A stretch of DNA of 64,000 bases from Acidiphilium acidophilum. GTDB lineage: Bacteria > Pseudomonadota > Alphaproteobacteria > Acetobacterales > Acetobacteraceae. The stretch covers positions 1,719,501-1,783,500 of the forward strand of contig NZ_JAWXYB010000018.1 in assembly GCF_033842475.1 (NCBI RefSeq). Reading direction: 5' to 3'. Shown one piece after another: positions 17,688-26,405 of this stretch; the first letter of the stretch is position 1, and each line of letters opens with the position of its first letter. The notes beneath the pieces were generated by a model that saw only the letters and a list, made by a program, of their open reading frames with translations, ran no database searches and was not told the origin of the DNA. The position numbers were made by a program, and so were the translations under genes.

Positions 17688-20078
17688 TCATGCGACGATC
17701 GAAACTGAGAAATTCTCGCCGCGCCAAACTCCCGTCTGAGTACGCCATGTGAAGATCACCGAGCGGCCAGGAGGTAAGTCTGAACAGGGAATTTCGGCGG
17801 AAAACAGCCCCAGCCCAATATCAACCGTCGGAATTTCCGCAGTGGTTGCCCATTCATCATCGGTCCAATGTAGGATGGCCGGTACGAGAAGTTCGATCCG
17901 GAGCAGCTGACCGGTTGGAATTTTGCTCCTGCGCCAGGCTTCCCGCCAGTCGCGGCATCGCGGTTGGGCCTTCTCGACCTGATAACGCCGGACCGTCTGC
18001 GGTGGCATATCGAAGACGGCACCATCGCGAAGCGACCGAAGCAGCTTGATGTATTCCGCATGCGCCCAGACGAGCGGCATCGCGGAGCCGCTGGGACGCC
18101 CGCGGAACAGCTCATGATCGGGGATGTCCTCTGAATCCCAGACCTGCTCGGGCAGCAATCCGCCGTCGCTGGTGCAGCCCTCCATGGTGCGGCGAAGCGC
18201 GTCTGCACCAGACAGATCGTCATTTGCAATTGCGTAGTGGGCGCGCTCCCCGGACAGCAAGGGCCATGCACGCCCATGTCCGGTTCCGTCGAACGGTCGG
18301 CCATCATGATGTTCGCCGTACCCGTCCTTATTATAGCGCCGCCATACCGGTCCCTGGGGCAGATCGACCCGGGTGAGGTGATCGATCACCTTGATCGTAT
18401 CGATTATTCGCGGATCGTTCGCTGCGCGCAGGCCAAGCCGGACCAGAGCCAGCGCATCCGCCCCGACGAGTTCCTCGGCGGCAATGTCGGCCTCGGAACC
18501 GGGACGATTGCGAACTGCGACGCGGCTATGGATGGCGATGTCTGCAAGGTCGTGGTCACCTTCAGGTACGATCCTGAGGTAATATCCGGCCACCCCGCAG
18601 CGCCGCGCGAGAGCGGTCTCGCGTACATAGATCCAGCTTTCGATATCGGCGTTCCATGCATCTGCGGTGTCACGCATGAAGGCTGCAATCGTATCGTGCC
18701 CGAGTCGCTCGGCGATATCCGCCCCCGCAAGGAGTGCGGCGATTTCCACGGCAAGCGTGGCGGGCGTGTAACCCGCGTTTTCTTCCCAGCGGTCCTGCCC
18801 GGTCGCCGGACCGTTGGCGATGACATAACCGCATGCGGAACGGACCATCTGCCAATAGTGTGGCAGAATGGATTCCGCGATGGCGCCGTTGCGGAACGCA
18901 AGATCGACGAGCAGCACGGGAAACGCAGTTTCATCCATCTGCAAGCCGCCCCAATACGCCGTACCGTCGAGCCAGACGTTCTGGGGCCAGTGACCATCGG
19001 CCTCCTGGATGGTTTTGAGGTAATCGAGAGTCCGGCGCGCCTCCGCGAGCGCGCCGCAGGCCAGCATGGCACCGGCCGTCTCGACCAGATCCCGAGGCCA
19101 GACGAGATGATAACCGCCGAGATCGTCGTCGCCCTTGCTGGCGCCCCATGGAATTGAAAGGCTTGCAATCGTGCCGCCCGGAAACATCGCCGTCTCGTGA
19201 CAGCGGAGCACGGCGGTACTGATGCGGTAGAAATTGTGGTGGTCGGCAGACCTTGCGGAATCGAGGGGTTCCAAAGTCGCTTGCCAGTGGCGCCAGTTCG
19301 AGACGTATTCGGCCTCGGCCAAATCGAAACCACGCCCAAGGCTTGCGGTTGCCTGGAATGCCGCCTCCTGGGGCTTTCGACCGAAACCGATCGCCAGCAG
19401 GATGGGCCTCGTTGCATCGAGTTCAGCGACCAGAGCGATATTGCCGTCGTCCGCATGCTCGTAGGCTTCCGTAAGGCTACCGTGACGCCGCAGGATCTGC
19501 CAGCCGTCCGACGAGCCGACGTACCCCACGCTGCGCGCCAAAAACCCGGTGGAACTGGCTATGGCGAGAGACGAACCAGCACCCGTCGCAAACAGAAGAT
19601 CATCTTTTTTGTATGAACCAGTCCAGCCTGAATTATGGGCGCCCCCATTTACCAGATGAGGGGCGAGCAGGACGAACAGCCGCAATCCCGTGGCACTGCT
19701 TCCAGGGATCAGATTTATGTGCTGCAGGACGCAATCGTATTGTGGATCAGCAATAATTCTCTTTTCTATTATAAAGTCGCCGCCAGTGGATTGGTTTCTG
19801 ATTGTAAACAGCGGCACTCCGGGAGCGGAACGCTCGACCGTTGTGACGGTGTCGCGTTTTTCCTCGACGAAGAGGCCGCCGGCAATGCCGTCGGTGACGA
19901 TCAATCCGCAATCACGGGTACAGGCCTGATCGACGCGGGGGTAGTAAATTTCGTCGAGAATTCCGTGACTATGGGTAAACCAGACGGCACTGCGCGGCGA
20001 CAGCGCCGTTCCGACACCATCTTTCGCGCTTGATGTCCACCGAGGCGGCAGGCCTGGAAAACCCGGGGCCGTACTCAT
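17688..20078 (-). CDS. GH15 glucoamylase (glucan 1,4-alpha-glucosidase)
   Basis: Glucoamylases release glucose from the ends of alpha-glucans such as starch or glycogen. The 796-residue protein has an N-terminal beta domain (about 1-270) and an (alpha/alpha)6 barrel with GGYHLVWPRDLVETAGAML near residue 321, GHWPQNVWLDGTAYWGG near 362, WEENAGYTP near 431 (likely acid Glu) and LLPEQVWDSED near 660 (likely base Glu). A C-terminal beta region follows the barrel. I see no signal peptide, so it is probably cytoplasmic. The start overlaps the phaR stop (ATGA), which suggests joint control of glucan and PHA stores. Confidence 0.87.
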   Translation of the reverse strand: MSTAPGFPGLPPRWTSSAKDGVGTALSPRSAVWFTHSHGILDEIYYPRVDQACTRDCGLIVTDGIAGGLFVEEKRDTVTTVERSAPGVPLFTIRNQSTGGDFIIEKRIIADPQYDCVLQHINLIPGSSATGLRLFVLLAPHLVNGGAHNSGWTGSYKKDDLLFATGAGSSLAIASSTGFLARSVGYVGSSDGWQILRRHGSLTEAYEHADDGNIALVAELDATRPILLAIGFGRKPQEAAFQATASLGRGFDLAEAEYVSNWRHWQATLEPLDSARSADHHNFYRISTAVLRCHETAMFPGGTIASLSIPWGASKGDDDLGGYHLVWPRDLVETAGAMLACGALAEARRTLDYLKTIQEADGHWPQNVWLDGTAYWGGLQMDETAFPVLLVDLAFRNGAIAESILPHYWQMVRSACGYVIANGPATGQDRWEENAGYTPATLAVEIAALLAGADIAERLGHDTIAAFMRDTADAWNADIESWIYVRETALARRCGVAGYYLRIVPEGDHDLADIAIHSRVAVRNRPGSEADIAAEELVGADALALVRLGLRAANDPRIIDTIKVIDHLTRVDLPQGPVWRRYNKDGYGEHHDGRPFDGTGHGRAWPLLSGERAHYAIANDDLSGADALRRTMEGCTSDGGLLPEQVWDSEDIPDHELFRGRPSGSAMPLVWAHAEYIKLLRSLRDGAVFDMPPQTVRRYQVEKAQPRCRDWREAWRRSKIPTGQLLRIELLVPAILHWTDDEWATTAEIPTVDIGLGLFSAEIPCSDLPPGRSVIFTWRTQTGVWRGENFSVSIVA

Positions 20079-20677
20079 CCGCGTTTTGCAACCTTCTCTT
20101 TCGCTGCCGCGAGTTCCGCTTGCAACCGTTCGACCTCATGGCGCAACGTGTCGATCTCATCCTCGGTTCCGCCATCCGCACTTGCGGTAGCGCCGCCCGC
20201 CTCGGGGCGTGTTGCGAATGGCGCGAACAGGCTCATGGCACGCTCCATCATTGCCATGTTCTGTCGCCCGATTTCTTCCATGCCCGGGGGCAGGAAACTC
20301 CCCATCGTCTGCTGCATTGCAGCACGCATCTGAGCTTGCTGACGACTGAACTGCGTCATCGCCGATTCCAGATAACGTGGGACCATGCCCTGCATATTGT
20401 CCCCGTACAATCCGATCAACTGCCGAAGAAAAGTCGTGGGCAACATCGATTGGCCAACTTTGTTTTCTTCCTCGACAATGATCTGAGTCAGAACAGAGCG
20501 TGTGATATCTTCACTTGTCTTGGCATCGTATACAACAAAATCACGTCCGGCACGAACCATTTCTGACAGGGTTTCGAGAGTTATGTAGGAAGATGACTCA
20601 GTATTATATAAGCGACGATTGGCATATTTTTTAATGACGACTTGCGGCGACGTACCGCTATCCGATGTCTGAACCAT
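20075..20677 (-). CDS. phaR: Polyhydroxyalkanoate synthesis repressor PhaR
   Basis: PhaR binds both DNA and PHA granules: it represses phasin and PHA genes until polymer appears. The 200-residue protein has the conserved N-terminal DNA-binding domain (IKKYANRRLYNTESSSYITL near residue 15), then the PHB_acc repeats with EENKVGQSMLPTTFLRQLIG and NMQGMVPRYLESAM. Met/Gln-rich helices and a C-terminal coiled coil (DTLRHEVERLQAELAAAKEK) follow. It is the first gene of a phaR/GH15/epimerase unit, and an insertion sequence sits about 77 bases before its start. Confidence 0.93.
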   Translation of the reverse strand: MVQTSDSGTSPQVVIKKYANRRLYNTESSSYITLETLSEMVRAGRDFVVYDAKTSEDITRSVLTQIIVEEENKVGQSMLPTTFLRQLIGLYGDNMQGMVPRYLESAMTQFSRQQAQMRAAMQQTMGSFLPPGMEEIGRQNMAMMERAMSLFAPFATRPEAGGATASADGGTEDEIDTLRHEVERLQAELAAAKEKVAKRG

Positions 20678-20746
20678 TCACATCGCCCTTTCCCCGCCAC
20701 CGTGTGATGCCCGGCTCAATGAGCCGATTTGTGGTGCGCTGCATCA

Positions 20747-20754
20747 GAATGACA
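20747..20754. repeat. Target-site duplication, left copy
   Basis: GAATGACA here is repeated exactly at 22108-22115, flanking the insertion sequence. The copy on both sides is followed by G, so a 9-bp reading is possible, but 8 bp keeps the two IS ends in register. Confidence 0.8.
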
Positions 20755-20781
20755 GGTGGTGTAACCTGACGTCTGGAAATT
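20755..20781 (+). repeat. Left terminal inverted repeat of the IS
   Basis: GGTGGTGT then AACCTGACGTCTGGAAA. Compared with the right end it matches in AACCTGA, GTCTGGAAA and four of the first eight bases. Confidence 0.85.
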
Positions 20782-20802
20782 CATTTTGGGTTGGGAGTTG
20801 GT

Positions 20803-20832
20803 GCCCTTGCCGGGGCATGCCCCGGCAAGGGC
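20803..20832. repeat. 30-bp perfect palindrome inside the IS
   Basis: GCCCTTGCCGGGGCA is followed directly by its exact reverse complement, with no loop. It lies between the left IS end and the transposase start. As RNA it would form a very stable stem; no T-run follows. It may block read-through into the transposase gene. Confidence 0.85.
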
Positions 20833-20884
20833 TGTTCATTCTGGTATTCCATGCAGTTGTTCACACCAACATGGAGACCGATGA

Positions 20885-22066
20885 ATGGACGCCAAAAAGG
20901 ATACGATTATCGAGGCACTTTTGGAACATCTGATCGAAAACGGCGCAGGCGATATCGCCACGGTATTTGCCAGGACCTTCGAACTCGCCATGCAGATCGA
21001 GCGCGAACGCTTCCTCCACGCCAGTCACTACGAGCGCAACCCCGATCGTCAGGGTTACGCCAATGGCTACAAGCCCAAGCGGATCGATACCCCGGCCGGG
21101 TCGATCACCGTCGATGTCCCCAAAACCGCCGGTCACGTGGGCGAACCCTTCTACCCACAGTCCCTCGAACGCGGCCGACGCTCGGTCCGCGCCGTCATGG
21201 TCGCCGTCGCCGAAATGTACATCAAAGGCGTCTCCACCCGCGACGTCGAGGCCGTCATGCGCGAATTCGGCATCGAAAGCCTCTCCTCCGCTCAGGTCAG
21301 CCGCGCCAGCAAGCTGCTCGATGACGAACTCGCCGCCTGGCGCACCCGACCCCTCGCCGAGATCCGCTACCTCATCCTCGACGCCAGATATGAAAAAATG
21401 CGCGATAATGGCGTCGTCCGCGATGCCGCCGTGCTCTCGGCCATCGGCATCGGACCCGATGAACGCCGCCGTGTCCTCGGCGTCTCGGTCGCCCTTTCCG
21501 AGGCCGAAGTCCATTGGCGTGCCTTCCTCGAAAGCCTCCATCAGCGTGGCCTGCGAGGCGTCGAATTCATCGTCTCCGATGACCATGCCGGATTGCACGC
21601 CGCACGCCGCGCCGTCTTCGGCGCCGCACACTGGCAACGATGCCAGTTCCACCTCGCCCAAAACGCCATCCACCACGCCCCCAACCACGCCATCCGCAAA
21701 CGCATCGGCGCAGAACTCCGGACCGTCTGGAACGCAAATTCCCTCGCCGCTGCCCAGATCGCTCTCACAACCCTCGTCAATGCCTATCGCGACACCGCAC
21801 CAAAGCTCGCCGATTGGCTCGAACGAAATATCCCCGAAGGCCTCACCGTCTTCACACTGCCAGAACCCCACCAGCGCCGGCTTCGCACTTCCAACCCCAT
21901 GGAACGCGGCATCCAGCAGGAACTCAAACGCCGCACCACCAAAATCAGGGTCTTCCCCAACGAAGCCTCCCTCGAACGCCTCGTCAGCGCCGTCCTCGTC
22001 GAAATCGATGAAAAATGGGCCGCCGACACCAAGGGCTACATCAAGTGGGACTACCAGGATGCCTGA
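20885..22066 (+). CDS. IS256-family DDE transposase
   Basis: The 393-residue transposase moves the surrounding element by cut and paste or by a circle. The N-terminal part has YERNPDRQGYANGYKPKRI and the Mutator/IS256 signature region. The DDE residues are visible as Asp in LILDARYEKMRDNG, Asp in VSDDHAGL and Glu in NPMERGIQQELKRRT, followed by the IS256 hallmark KIRVFPNEASLERL. The length is normal and the frame intact. GGAG lies before the ATG at 20885. Confidence 0.95.
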   Translation: MDAKKDTIIEALLEHLIENGAGDIATVFARTFELAMQIERERFLHASHYERNPDRQGYANGYKPKRIDTPAGSITVDVPKTAGHVGEPFYPQSLERGRRSVRAVMVAVAEMYIKGVSTRDVEAVMREFGIESLSSAQVSRASKLLDDELAAWRTRPLAEIRYLILDARYEKMRDNGVVRDAAVLSAIGIGPDERRRVLGVSVALSEAEVHWRAFLESLHQRGLRGVEFIVSDDHAGLHAARRAVFGAAHWQRCQFHLAQNAIHHAPNHAIRKRIGAELRTVWNANSLAAAQIALTTLVNAYRDTAPKLADWLERNIPEGLTVFTLPEPHQRRLRTSNPMERGIQQELKRRTTKIRVFPNEASLERLVSAVLVEIDEKWAADTKGYIKWDYQDA

Positions 22067-22080
22067 CCCCCGCTCGCCCT

Positions 22081-22107
22081 ATTTTCCAGACATCAGGTTG
22101 CTCAATC
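22081..22107 (-). repeat. Right terminal inverted repeat of the IS
   Basis: Read inward on the minus strand it is GATTGAGC then AACCTGATGTCTGGAAA, matching the left end apart from scattered changes. Confidence 0.85.
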
Positions 22108-22115
22108 GAATGACA
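22108..22115. repeat. Target-site duplication, right copy
   Basis: Exact second copy of GAATGACA (left copy at 20747-20754). The roughly 280 bases from here to the next gene at 22399 hold no gene I can support and probably carry the promoter of the PHA operon, since the IS separates it from phaR. Confidence 0.8.
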
Positions 22116-22398
22116 GAGAATACCGCCGAAAGCCAGAGTATGCCTGTCTGGCCACGATCACCCACCGCAAGGGGGTATCGAAGCCCGTCAGACGCCGCCC
22201 CGGCAGATCACAGATCGACCGACCGGAACGATGCTGACGCAACCCGCTGCCACAAGATGACAAGTTGACCGGTACTGGCAACGATGTCCTCGACCACAAC
22301 AATCAGATTGAGTGATGATTCTCAGCTGGCCCGCACTGTTCGTTGGGTCGCGCTTTGAGCTAAACGTGGGTGATGAATTCCGATGACCCGGATTTACC

Positions 22399-22770
22399 AT
22401 GAATGATTTGCCCTCGGATCGTGCGGTAGGCGCCGGTGCCGACGATGATCCTGTCGATGGTCGCGCAGTCCTTCAGGATTGGCAGGAACTCTGGCAGAGC
22501 GAACTTCGCGGTATCCGGGAGGATAGGGAGATCGGCGAGGTTTGGGCACAATGGATGACATTTTGGTGGGCGTCTTTCGCAAGAGGCTCGATCGGCGAGC
22601 GGCACGATGGATTTGAATGCGGCGACCTGCGAGACCATCGCGCGGCGGGGGCCTCGGCCGCTGCTGCTGCACCTGATGCTGGCGTCCCTCCCCTCACCTC
22701 CCTCGCCGAACGGGTTGCTGCGCTGGAGGCACGCCTGGCAGAACTGGAAACCAGGTCAGGATCTACCTGA
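22399..22770 (+). CDS. Small Trp-rich coiled-coil protein, possible PHA synthase partner (PhaE-like)
   Basis: This 123-residue protein is not one I can place in a named family. It has a Trp-rich helical core (LQDWQELWQSELRGI, then VWAQWMTFWWASF, residues about 25-60), an Ala-rich linker, and a C-terminal heptad stretch LAERVAALEARLAELE. Small helical proteins with a C-terminal coiled coil beside a synthase are the plan of PhaE, the partner of class III PhaC. Its last 164 bases overlap the PhaC-like gene in another frame, and both frames look protein-like there. Function is inferred from position only. Confidence 0.5.
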   Translation: MNDLPSDRAVGAGADDDPVDGRAVLQDWQELWQSELRGIREDREIGEVWAQWMTFWWASFARGSIGERHDGFECGDLRDHRAAGASAAAAAPDAGVPPLTSLAERVAALEARLAELETRSGST

Positions 22771-23782
22771 CTTCACGTCCTGTCTGGGCGACCAAGCGCC
22801 CGGACAGCTCGATGATGGCCTGATTGCAGCGATCGCCGCCTATCGTCGGCATCCTTACCAACGACGCGTCGAGGATCCTCCGGTCATCTGGCGTGAGGGG
22901 GGCTCGCGACTTCTGGATTATGGTGGGAGCGGGCCCGCAGTTCTGTTCGTACCCAGCCTGATCAACCGCGCTTATATATTTGATCTCTCACCAGAATCCT
23001 CATTTCTAAGATATCTGGCGGCACATGGCGTCCACCCGATGCTGCTTGATTGGGGTTGGCCGGATCAGGATGAAAGGAATTTCAGTCTCACCGACTACAT
23101 TGAAGGCCGACTGGGACGGGCCATTGCCGCCTGCCCTCACCCCATCATTCTGGCCGGATATTGCATGGGTGGATTGTTCGCTCTCGCAGCTGCTTCCCGG
23201 CGACCGGATAAAGTGAGTGCCCTGGCTCTGCTGGCAACGCCGTGGGATTTTCATGCCGACGCCCCCGGCATGGCCCCGTTAGCCCGCGGGGTGATGGATG
23301 TACTTGCACCGATCATGCATTCGACCGGCACGCTTCCGATCGATGCCATTCAGGGCCTTGTCGCCATGATCGATCCCCACGCGGTACATACGAAGTTTCG
23401 AAGTTTTGCGAAACTTGATCCGAATTCAGCAAAGGCGATACGTTTTGTAGCGCTGGAGGACTGGCTGAACGACGGCGTTCCTCTGGCCGCGCCCGTCGCG
23501 CGCGAAACGCTCGACGGATGGTATTCACGAAATACGCCGCAACAGGGTCGATGGTTCGTGGCAGGTTTGCCGGTCGCACCCGCGACCATCAAAATCCCGA
23601 CGCTGGTGGTGATCCCCAATCGGGATCGTCTGGTGCCGCCTGCGTCGGCATCGGCTCTATTGCCGCTCATTCCGCATGCCGAGGTGCTCAGCCCCAGTGC
23701 CGGACACATCGGCATGATCGCGGGGGCCGGAGCACCGCATTCCTTGTGGCAGCCCTTCTTGAATTGGGTGACAAGCCTGTAG
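22607..23782 (+). CDS. PhaC-like alpha/beta-fold PHA synthase (short)
   Basis: The 391-residue protein has the PHA-synthase lipase-box variant GYCMGG with Cys as nucleophile (about residue 187), Asp in VVIPNRDRLVPP and His in SAGHIGM, the Cys-Asp-His triad of polymerases. It would join hydroxyacyl-CoA units into polymer at the granule surface. It is shorter than class I synthases (about 590) and near class III PhaC length. The N-terminus RRGPRPLLLHL overlaps the end of the PhaE-like gene; an ATG at 22676 would shorten but not remove the overlap. phaA follows after 57 bases. A depolymerase role is less likely. Confidence 0.7.
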   Translation: MDLNAATCETIARRGPRPLLLHLMLASLPSPPSPNGLLRWRHAWQNWKPGQDLPDFTSCLGDQAPGQLDDGLIAAIAAYRRHPYQRRVEDPPVIWREGGSRLLDYGGSGPAVLFVPSLINRAYIFDLSPESSFLRYLAAHGVHPMLLDWGWPDQDERNFSLTDYIEGRLGRAIAACPHPIILAGYCMGGLFALAAASRRPDKVSALALLATPWDFHADAPGMAPLARGVMDVLAPIMHSTGTLPIDAIQGLVAMIDPHAVHTKFRSFAKLDPNSAKAIRFVALEDWLNDGVPLAAPVARETLDGWYSRNTPQQGRWFVAGLPVAPATIKIPTLVVIPNRDRLVPPASASALLPLIPHAEVLSPSAGHIGMIAGAGAPHSLWQPFLNWVTSL

Positions 23783-23839
23783 CAGTGAGCCGATAACACC
23801 GGTATGTTTCGGTGCACGCCGATCGATAAGGAGCAAGTT

Positions 23840-25012
23840 ATGGACGACATCGTAATTGTGGCGGCTGCGCGGACGCCGGTCGGCAGTTTCAATGGTGTTT
23901 TTGCCAATACGCCCGCTCATCAACTGGGTGAAGTTGCGATAAGGGCCGCGATCGAACGAGCCGGGCTCGATGCGAACGATATCGACGAAGTCATACTCGG
24001 TCAGGTCCTGACCGCCGGAGCAGGGCAAAATCCGGCGCGGCAAGCAGCGCTCAATGCGGGGCTGCCCGAGCACACGACGGCGTTCGGCATCAATCAGGTA
24101 TGCGGCTCAGGCTTGCGGGCCGTGGCGCTTGCGGCGCAGCAGATCATGTCTGGTCAAAGCGGTATCGTGCTTGCGGGCGGCCAGGAGAGCATGTCAATGA
24201 GCCGACATTGCGCGCATCTTCGCAGTGGCACCAAGATGGGCGATGTCAAATTCGTCGATACCATGATCGTCGATGGTCTGTGGGATGCCTTCAATCAGTT
24301 CCATATGGGCACCACGGCTGAAAACGTCGCCCGCCATTATCAGATCAGCCGGAGCGAGCAGGACGAGTTGGCGCTGGCATCGCAACAAAAAGCCTCGGCG
24401 GCGCAGAAGTCTGGCCGGTTTCGGGCGGAGATCGCGCCCGTAACGTTGTCGGGGCGCAAGGGCAATGTCGTGATCGAAGATGACGAATATATCCGCCATG
24501 ACTCGTCTGCCGAAGCGATGGCACGGCTCAAGCCGGCTTTCAGCAAGGACGGCACTGTAACCGCCGGAAATGCATCCGGGCTGAACGATGGGGCAGCCGC
24601 CCTTATCCTCATGTCCGCGCAAGAGGCACAGAAACGTGGCCTGACGCCGCTGGCCAGGATAGCGAGTTTTGCGACGGCCGGGGTCGATCCGGCGATGATG
24701 GGCACCGGGCCGATCCCGGCATCGCAGCGGGCATTGGAGCGTGCGGGCTGGAAGGTCGATCAACTCGACCTCATCGAGGCAAACGAGGCCTTTGCCGCCC
24801 AGGCCTGCGCGGTGAACAAGGCGCTGGCGCTCGATCCGACCAAGGTCAATGTGAATGGAGGGGCTATCGCGATCGGTCATCCGATTGGCGCATCGGGGGC
24901 GCGCGTACTCGTCACTCTCGTTCACGAACTGCAGAAACGTGATGCACATAAGGGGCTCGCTACCTTATGTATCGGTGGCGGTATGGGTGTTGCGATGTGC
25001 ATCGAGCGTTGA
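23840..25012 (+). CDS. phaA: Acetyl-CoA C-acetyltransferase (beta-ketothiolase) PhaA
   Basis: PhaA condenses two acetyl-CoA to acetoacetyl-CoA, the first step of PHB synthesis, and can run backward in acetoacetate use. The 390-residue protein has the acyl-enzyme Cys in [13 protein letters not shown] (about residue 88), His in [16 protein letters not shown] and the second Cys in [17 protein letters not shown] 23840 is chosen because AAGGAG sits seven bases before it. It lies between the PhaC-like gene and the CoA-transferase genes, which fits flow between acetoacetate and polymer. Confidence 0.94.
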   Translation: MDDIVIVAAARTPVGSFNGVFANTPAHQLGEVAIRAAIERAGLDANDIDEVILGQVLTAGAGQNPARQAALNAGLPEHTTAFGINQVCGSGLRAVALAAQQIMSGQSGIVLAGGQESMSMSRHCAHLRSGTKMGDVKFVDTMIVDGLWDAFNQFHMGTTAENVARHYQISRSEQDELALASQQKASAAQKSGRFRAEIAPVTLSGRKGNVVIEDDEYIRHDSSAEAMARLKPAFSKDGTVTAGNASGLNDGAAALILMSAQEAQKRGLTPLARIASFATAGVDPAMMGTGPIPASQRALERAGWKVDQLDLIEANEAFAAQACAVNKALALDPTKVNVNGGAIAIGHPIGASGARVLVTLVHELQKRDAHKGLATLCIGGGMGVAMCIER

Positions 25013-25016
25013 TGTG

Positions 25017-25718
25017 ATGCGAAAGGTGTTTGCCACGGCGACCGAGGCGCTCGCCGATGTATTACGGGACGGTATGACCATCCTGTCGGGCGGTTTCGGC
25101 CTTTCGGGAGTGCCGATGTCCCTGATCGAAGCCATCCGTTCCTCCGGCGTGCGGGATCTGACCATCGTATCGAACAATGCGGGAACCGACGGCGTGGGTC
25201 TCGGCATGTTGCTGGAATCGCGCCAGGTACGGCGGATGATTTCGTCATATGTCGGGGAAAATGCCACATTTGCCCGCCAATATCTTGCCGGTGAACTCGA
25301 AATCGAATTCAATCCCCAAGGCACTCTGGCCGAACGCATCAGGGCGGGCGGAGCAGGAATTCCGGCGTTTTTCACCGCCACCGGCTTCGGCACCGCCGTG
25401 GCGGAGGGCAAGGAAAAGCGGGAGTTCGACGGCCGGCATTTCGTCATGGAGCGGGGTATCGTTGGCGATCTTGCGATCGTGCATGCATGGAAGGGAGATA
25501 CCGAAGGCAATCTAGTGTATCGCAAGACGGCGCGAAACTTCAATCCGATTATGGCCACGGCGGCGCGCATGACGGTCGCCGAGGTCGAACATCTTGTTCA
25601 ACCGGGGGATATCGATGGTGACCACGTGGTAACGCCTGGTATTTTCGTCAAACGGATCGTGGTCCTCGATCATGTCGAAAAGCGGATCGAGCAACGCACT
25701 GTGCGCAAGCGCGCTTGA
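25017..25718 (+). CDS. scoA: 3-oxoacid CoA-transferase subunit A
   Basis: With subunit B this enzyme moves CoA between succinyl-CoA and acetoacetate (or a similar 3-oxoacid). The 233-residue protein starts MRKVFATATEALADVL and shows the family pattern MTILSGGFGLSGVPMSLIEAI, NNAGTDGVGLGMLLESRQV and MISSYVGENATFARQYLAGELEIEFNPQGTLAERI. ATG 25017 lies just past the phaA stop. In this operon it probably charges acetoacetate for thiolysis or polymer synthesis. Confidence 0.92.
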   Translation: MRKVFATATEALADVLRDGMTILSGGFGLSGVPMSLIEAIRSSGVRDLTIVSNNAGTDGVGLGMLLESRQVRRMISSYVGENATFARQYLAGELEIEFNPQGTLAERIRAGGAGIPAFFTATGFGTAVAEGKEKREFDGRHFVMERGIVGDLAIVHAWKGDTEGNLVYRKTARNFNPIMATAARMTVAEVEHLVQPGDIDGDHVVTPGIFVKRIVVLDHVEKRIEQRTVRKRA

Positions 25719-25730
25719 GGAACCCATAAG

Positions 25731-26384
25731 ATGGCATGGACGCGTGACCAGATGGCGGCCCGGGCGGCGCAAGAGCTGCGCGACGGATTTTATGTCAATC
25801 TCGGAATCGGCATTCCGACTCTGGTCGCCAATCACATTCCGCCCGGCATTTCGGTTCAGTTGCACTCGGAGAACGGTATGCTCGGGATCGGTCCTTTCCC
25901 CTACGAAGGGGAAGAGGATGCCGACCTGATCAATGCCGGCAAACAGACCGTGACAGCTCTACCCACAACCAGCTTCTTCGACAGCGCGGCGTCATTCGGT
26001 ATGATCCGCGGCGGGCATATCGACATCTCGATCCTTGGGGCTTTGCAGGTCGCTGAAAATGGCGATCTGGCAAACTGGATGATCCCGGGCAAAATGGTGA
26101 AAGGTATGGGCGGTGCCATGGATCTGGTCGCGGGAGTTCCGCGGGTCGTGGTCCTGATGGAGCATACTGCCAAAGGAGCACCAAAAATTCTGAGATCCTG
26201 CTCCCTGCCGCTGACTGGGAAGGGCGTTGTCAGCATGATCATTACCGAACTTGCGGTGTTCAATATTCATCCCGAGAGGTCGCCATCACTCGAACTCGTC
26301 GACAAGCCGGACGATGTGACGGTTGCCGACATCACGGCAGCAACGGAGGCCGAGTTCACCGTGGCGCCCACCATCGAACACTGA
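25731..26384 (+). CDS. scoB: 3-oxoacid CoA-transferase subunit B
   Basis: Subunit B holds the catalytic glutamate of the CoA-transferase, seen here in the motif [12 protein letters not shown] (Glu near residue 47). Other conserved parts are [34 protein letters not shown] and [19 protein letters not shown]. The 217-residue length is normal. It follows subunit A by 12 bases and precedes the aminotransferase by 21. Confidence 0.93.
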   Translation: MAWTRDQMAARAAQELRDGFYVNLGIGIPTLVANHIPPGISVQLHSENGMLGIGPFPYEGEEDADLINAGKQTVTALPTTSFFDSAASFGMIRGGHIDISILGALQVAENGDLANWMIPGKMVKGMGGAMDLVAGVPRVVVLMEHTAKGAPKILRSCSLPLTGKGVVSMIITELAVFNIHPERSPSLELVDKPDDVTVADITAATEAEFTVAPTIEH

Positions 26385-26405
26385 TTTCGCATTGGGGAAA
26401 GTTTC

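Larger units (their letters stand above)
20755..22107 (+). mobile_element. Complete IS256-family insertion sequence
   Basis: The 1353-bp element has one transposase gene, imperfect terminal inverted repeats of about 27 bp and an 8-bp direct duplication (GAATGACA) outside. All three together show an intact element inserted by transposition. It lies between phaR and the PHA synthase operon. The intact reading frame and matching duplications suggest recent insertion. Confidence 0.9.

Noticed and set aside
24194-24949. Open frame antisense to phaA
   Set aside because: It lies wholly inside the certain phaA gene and has no domain.
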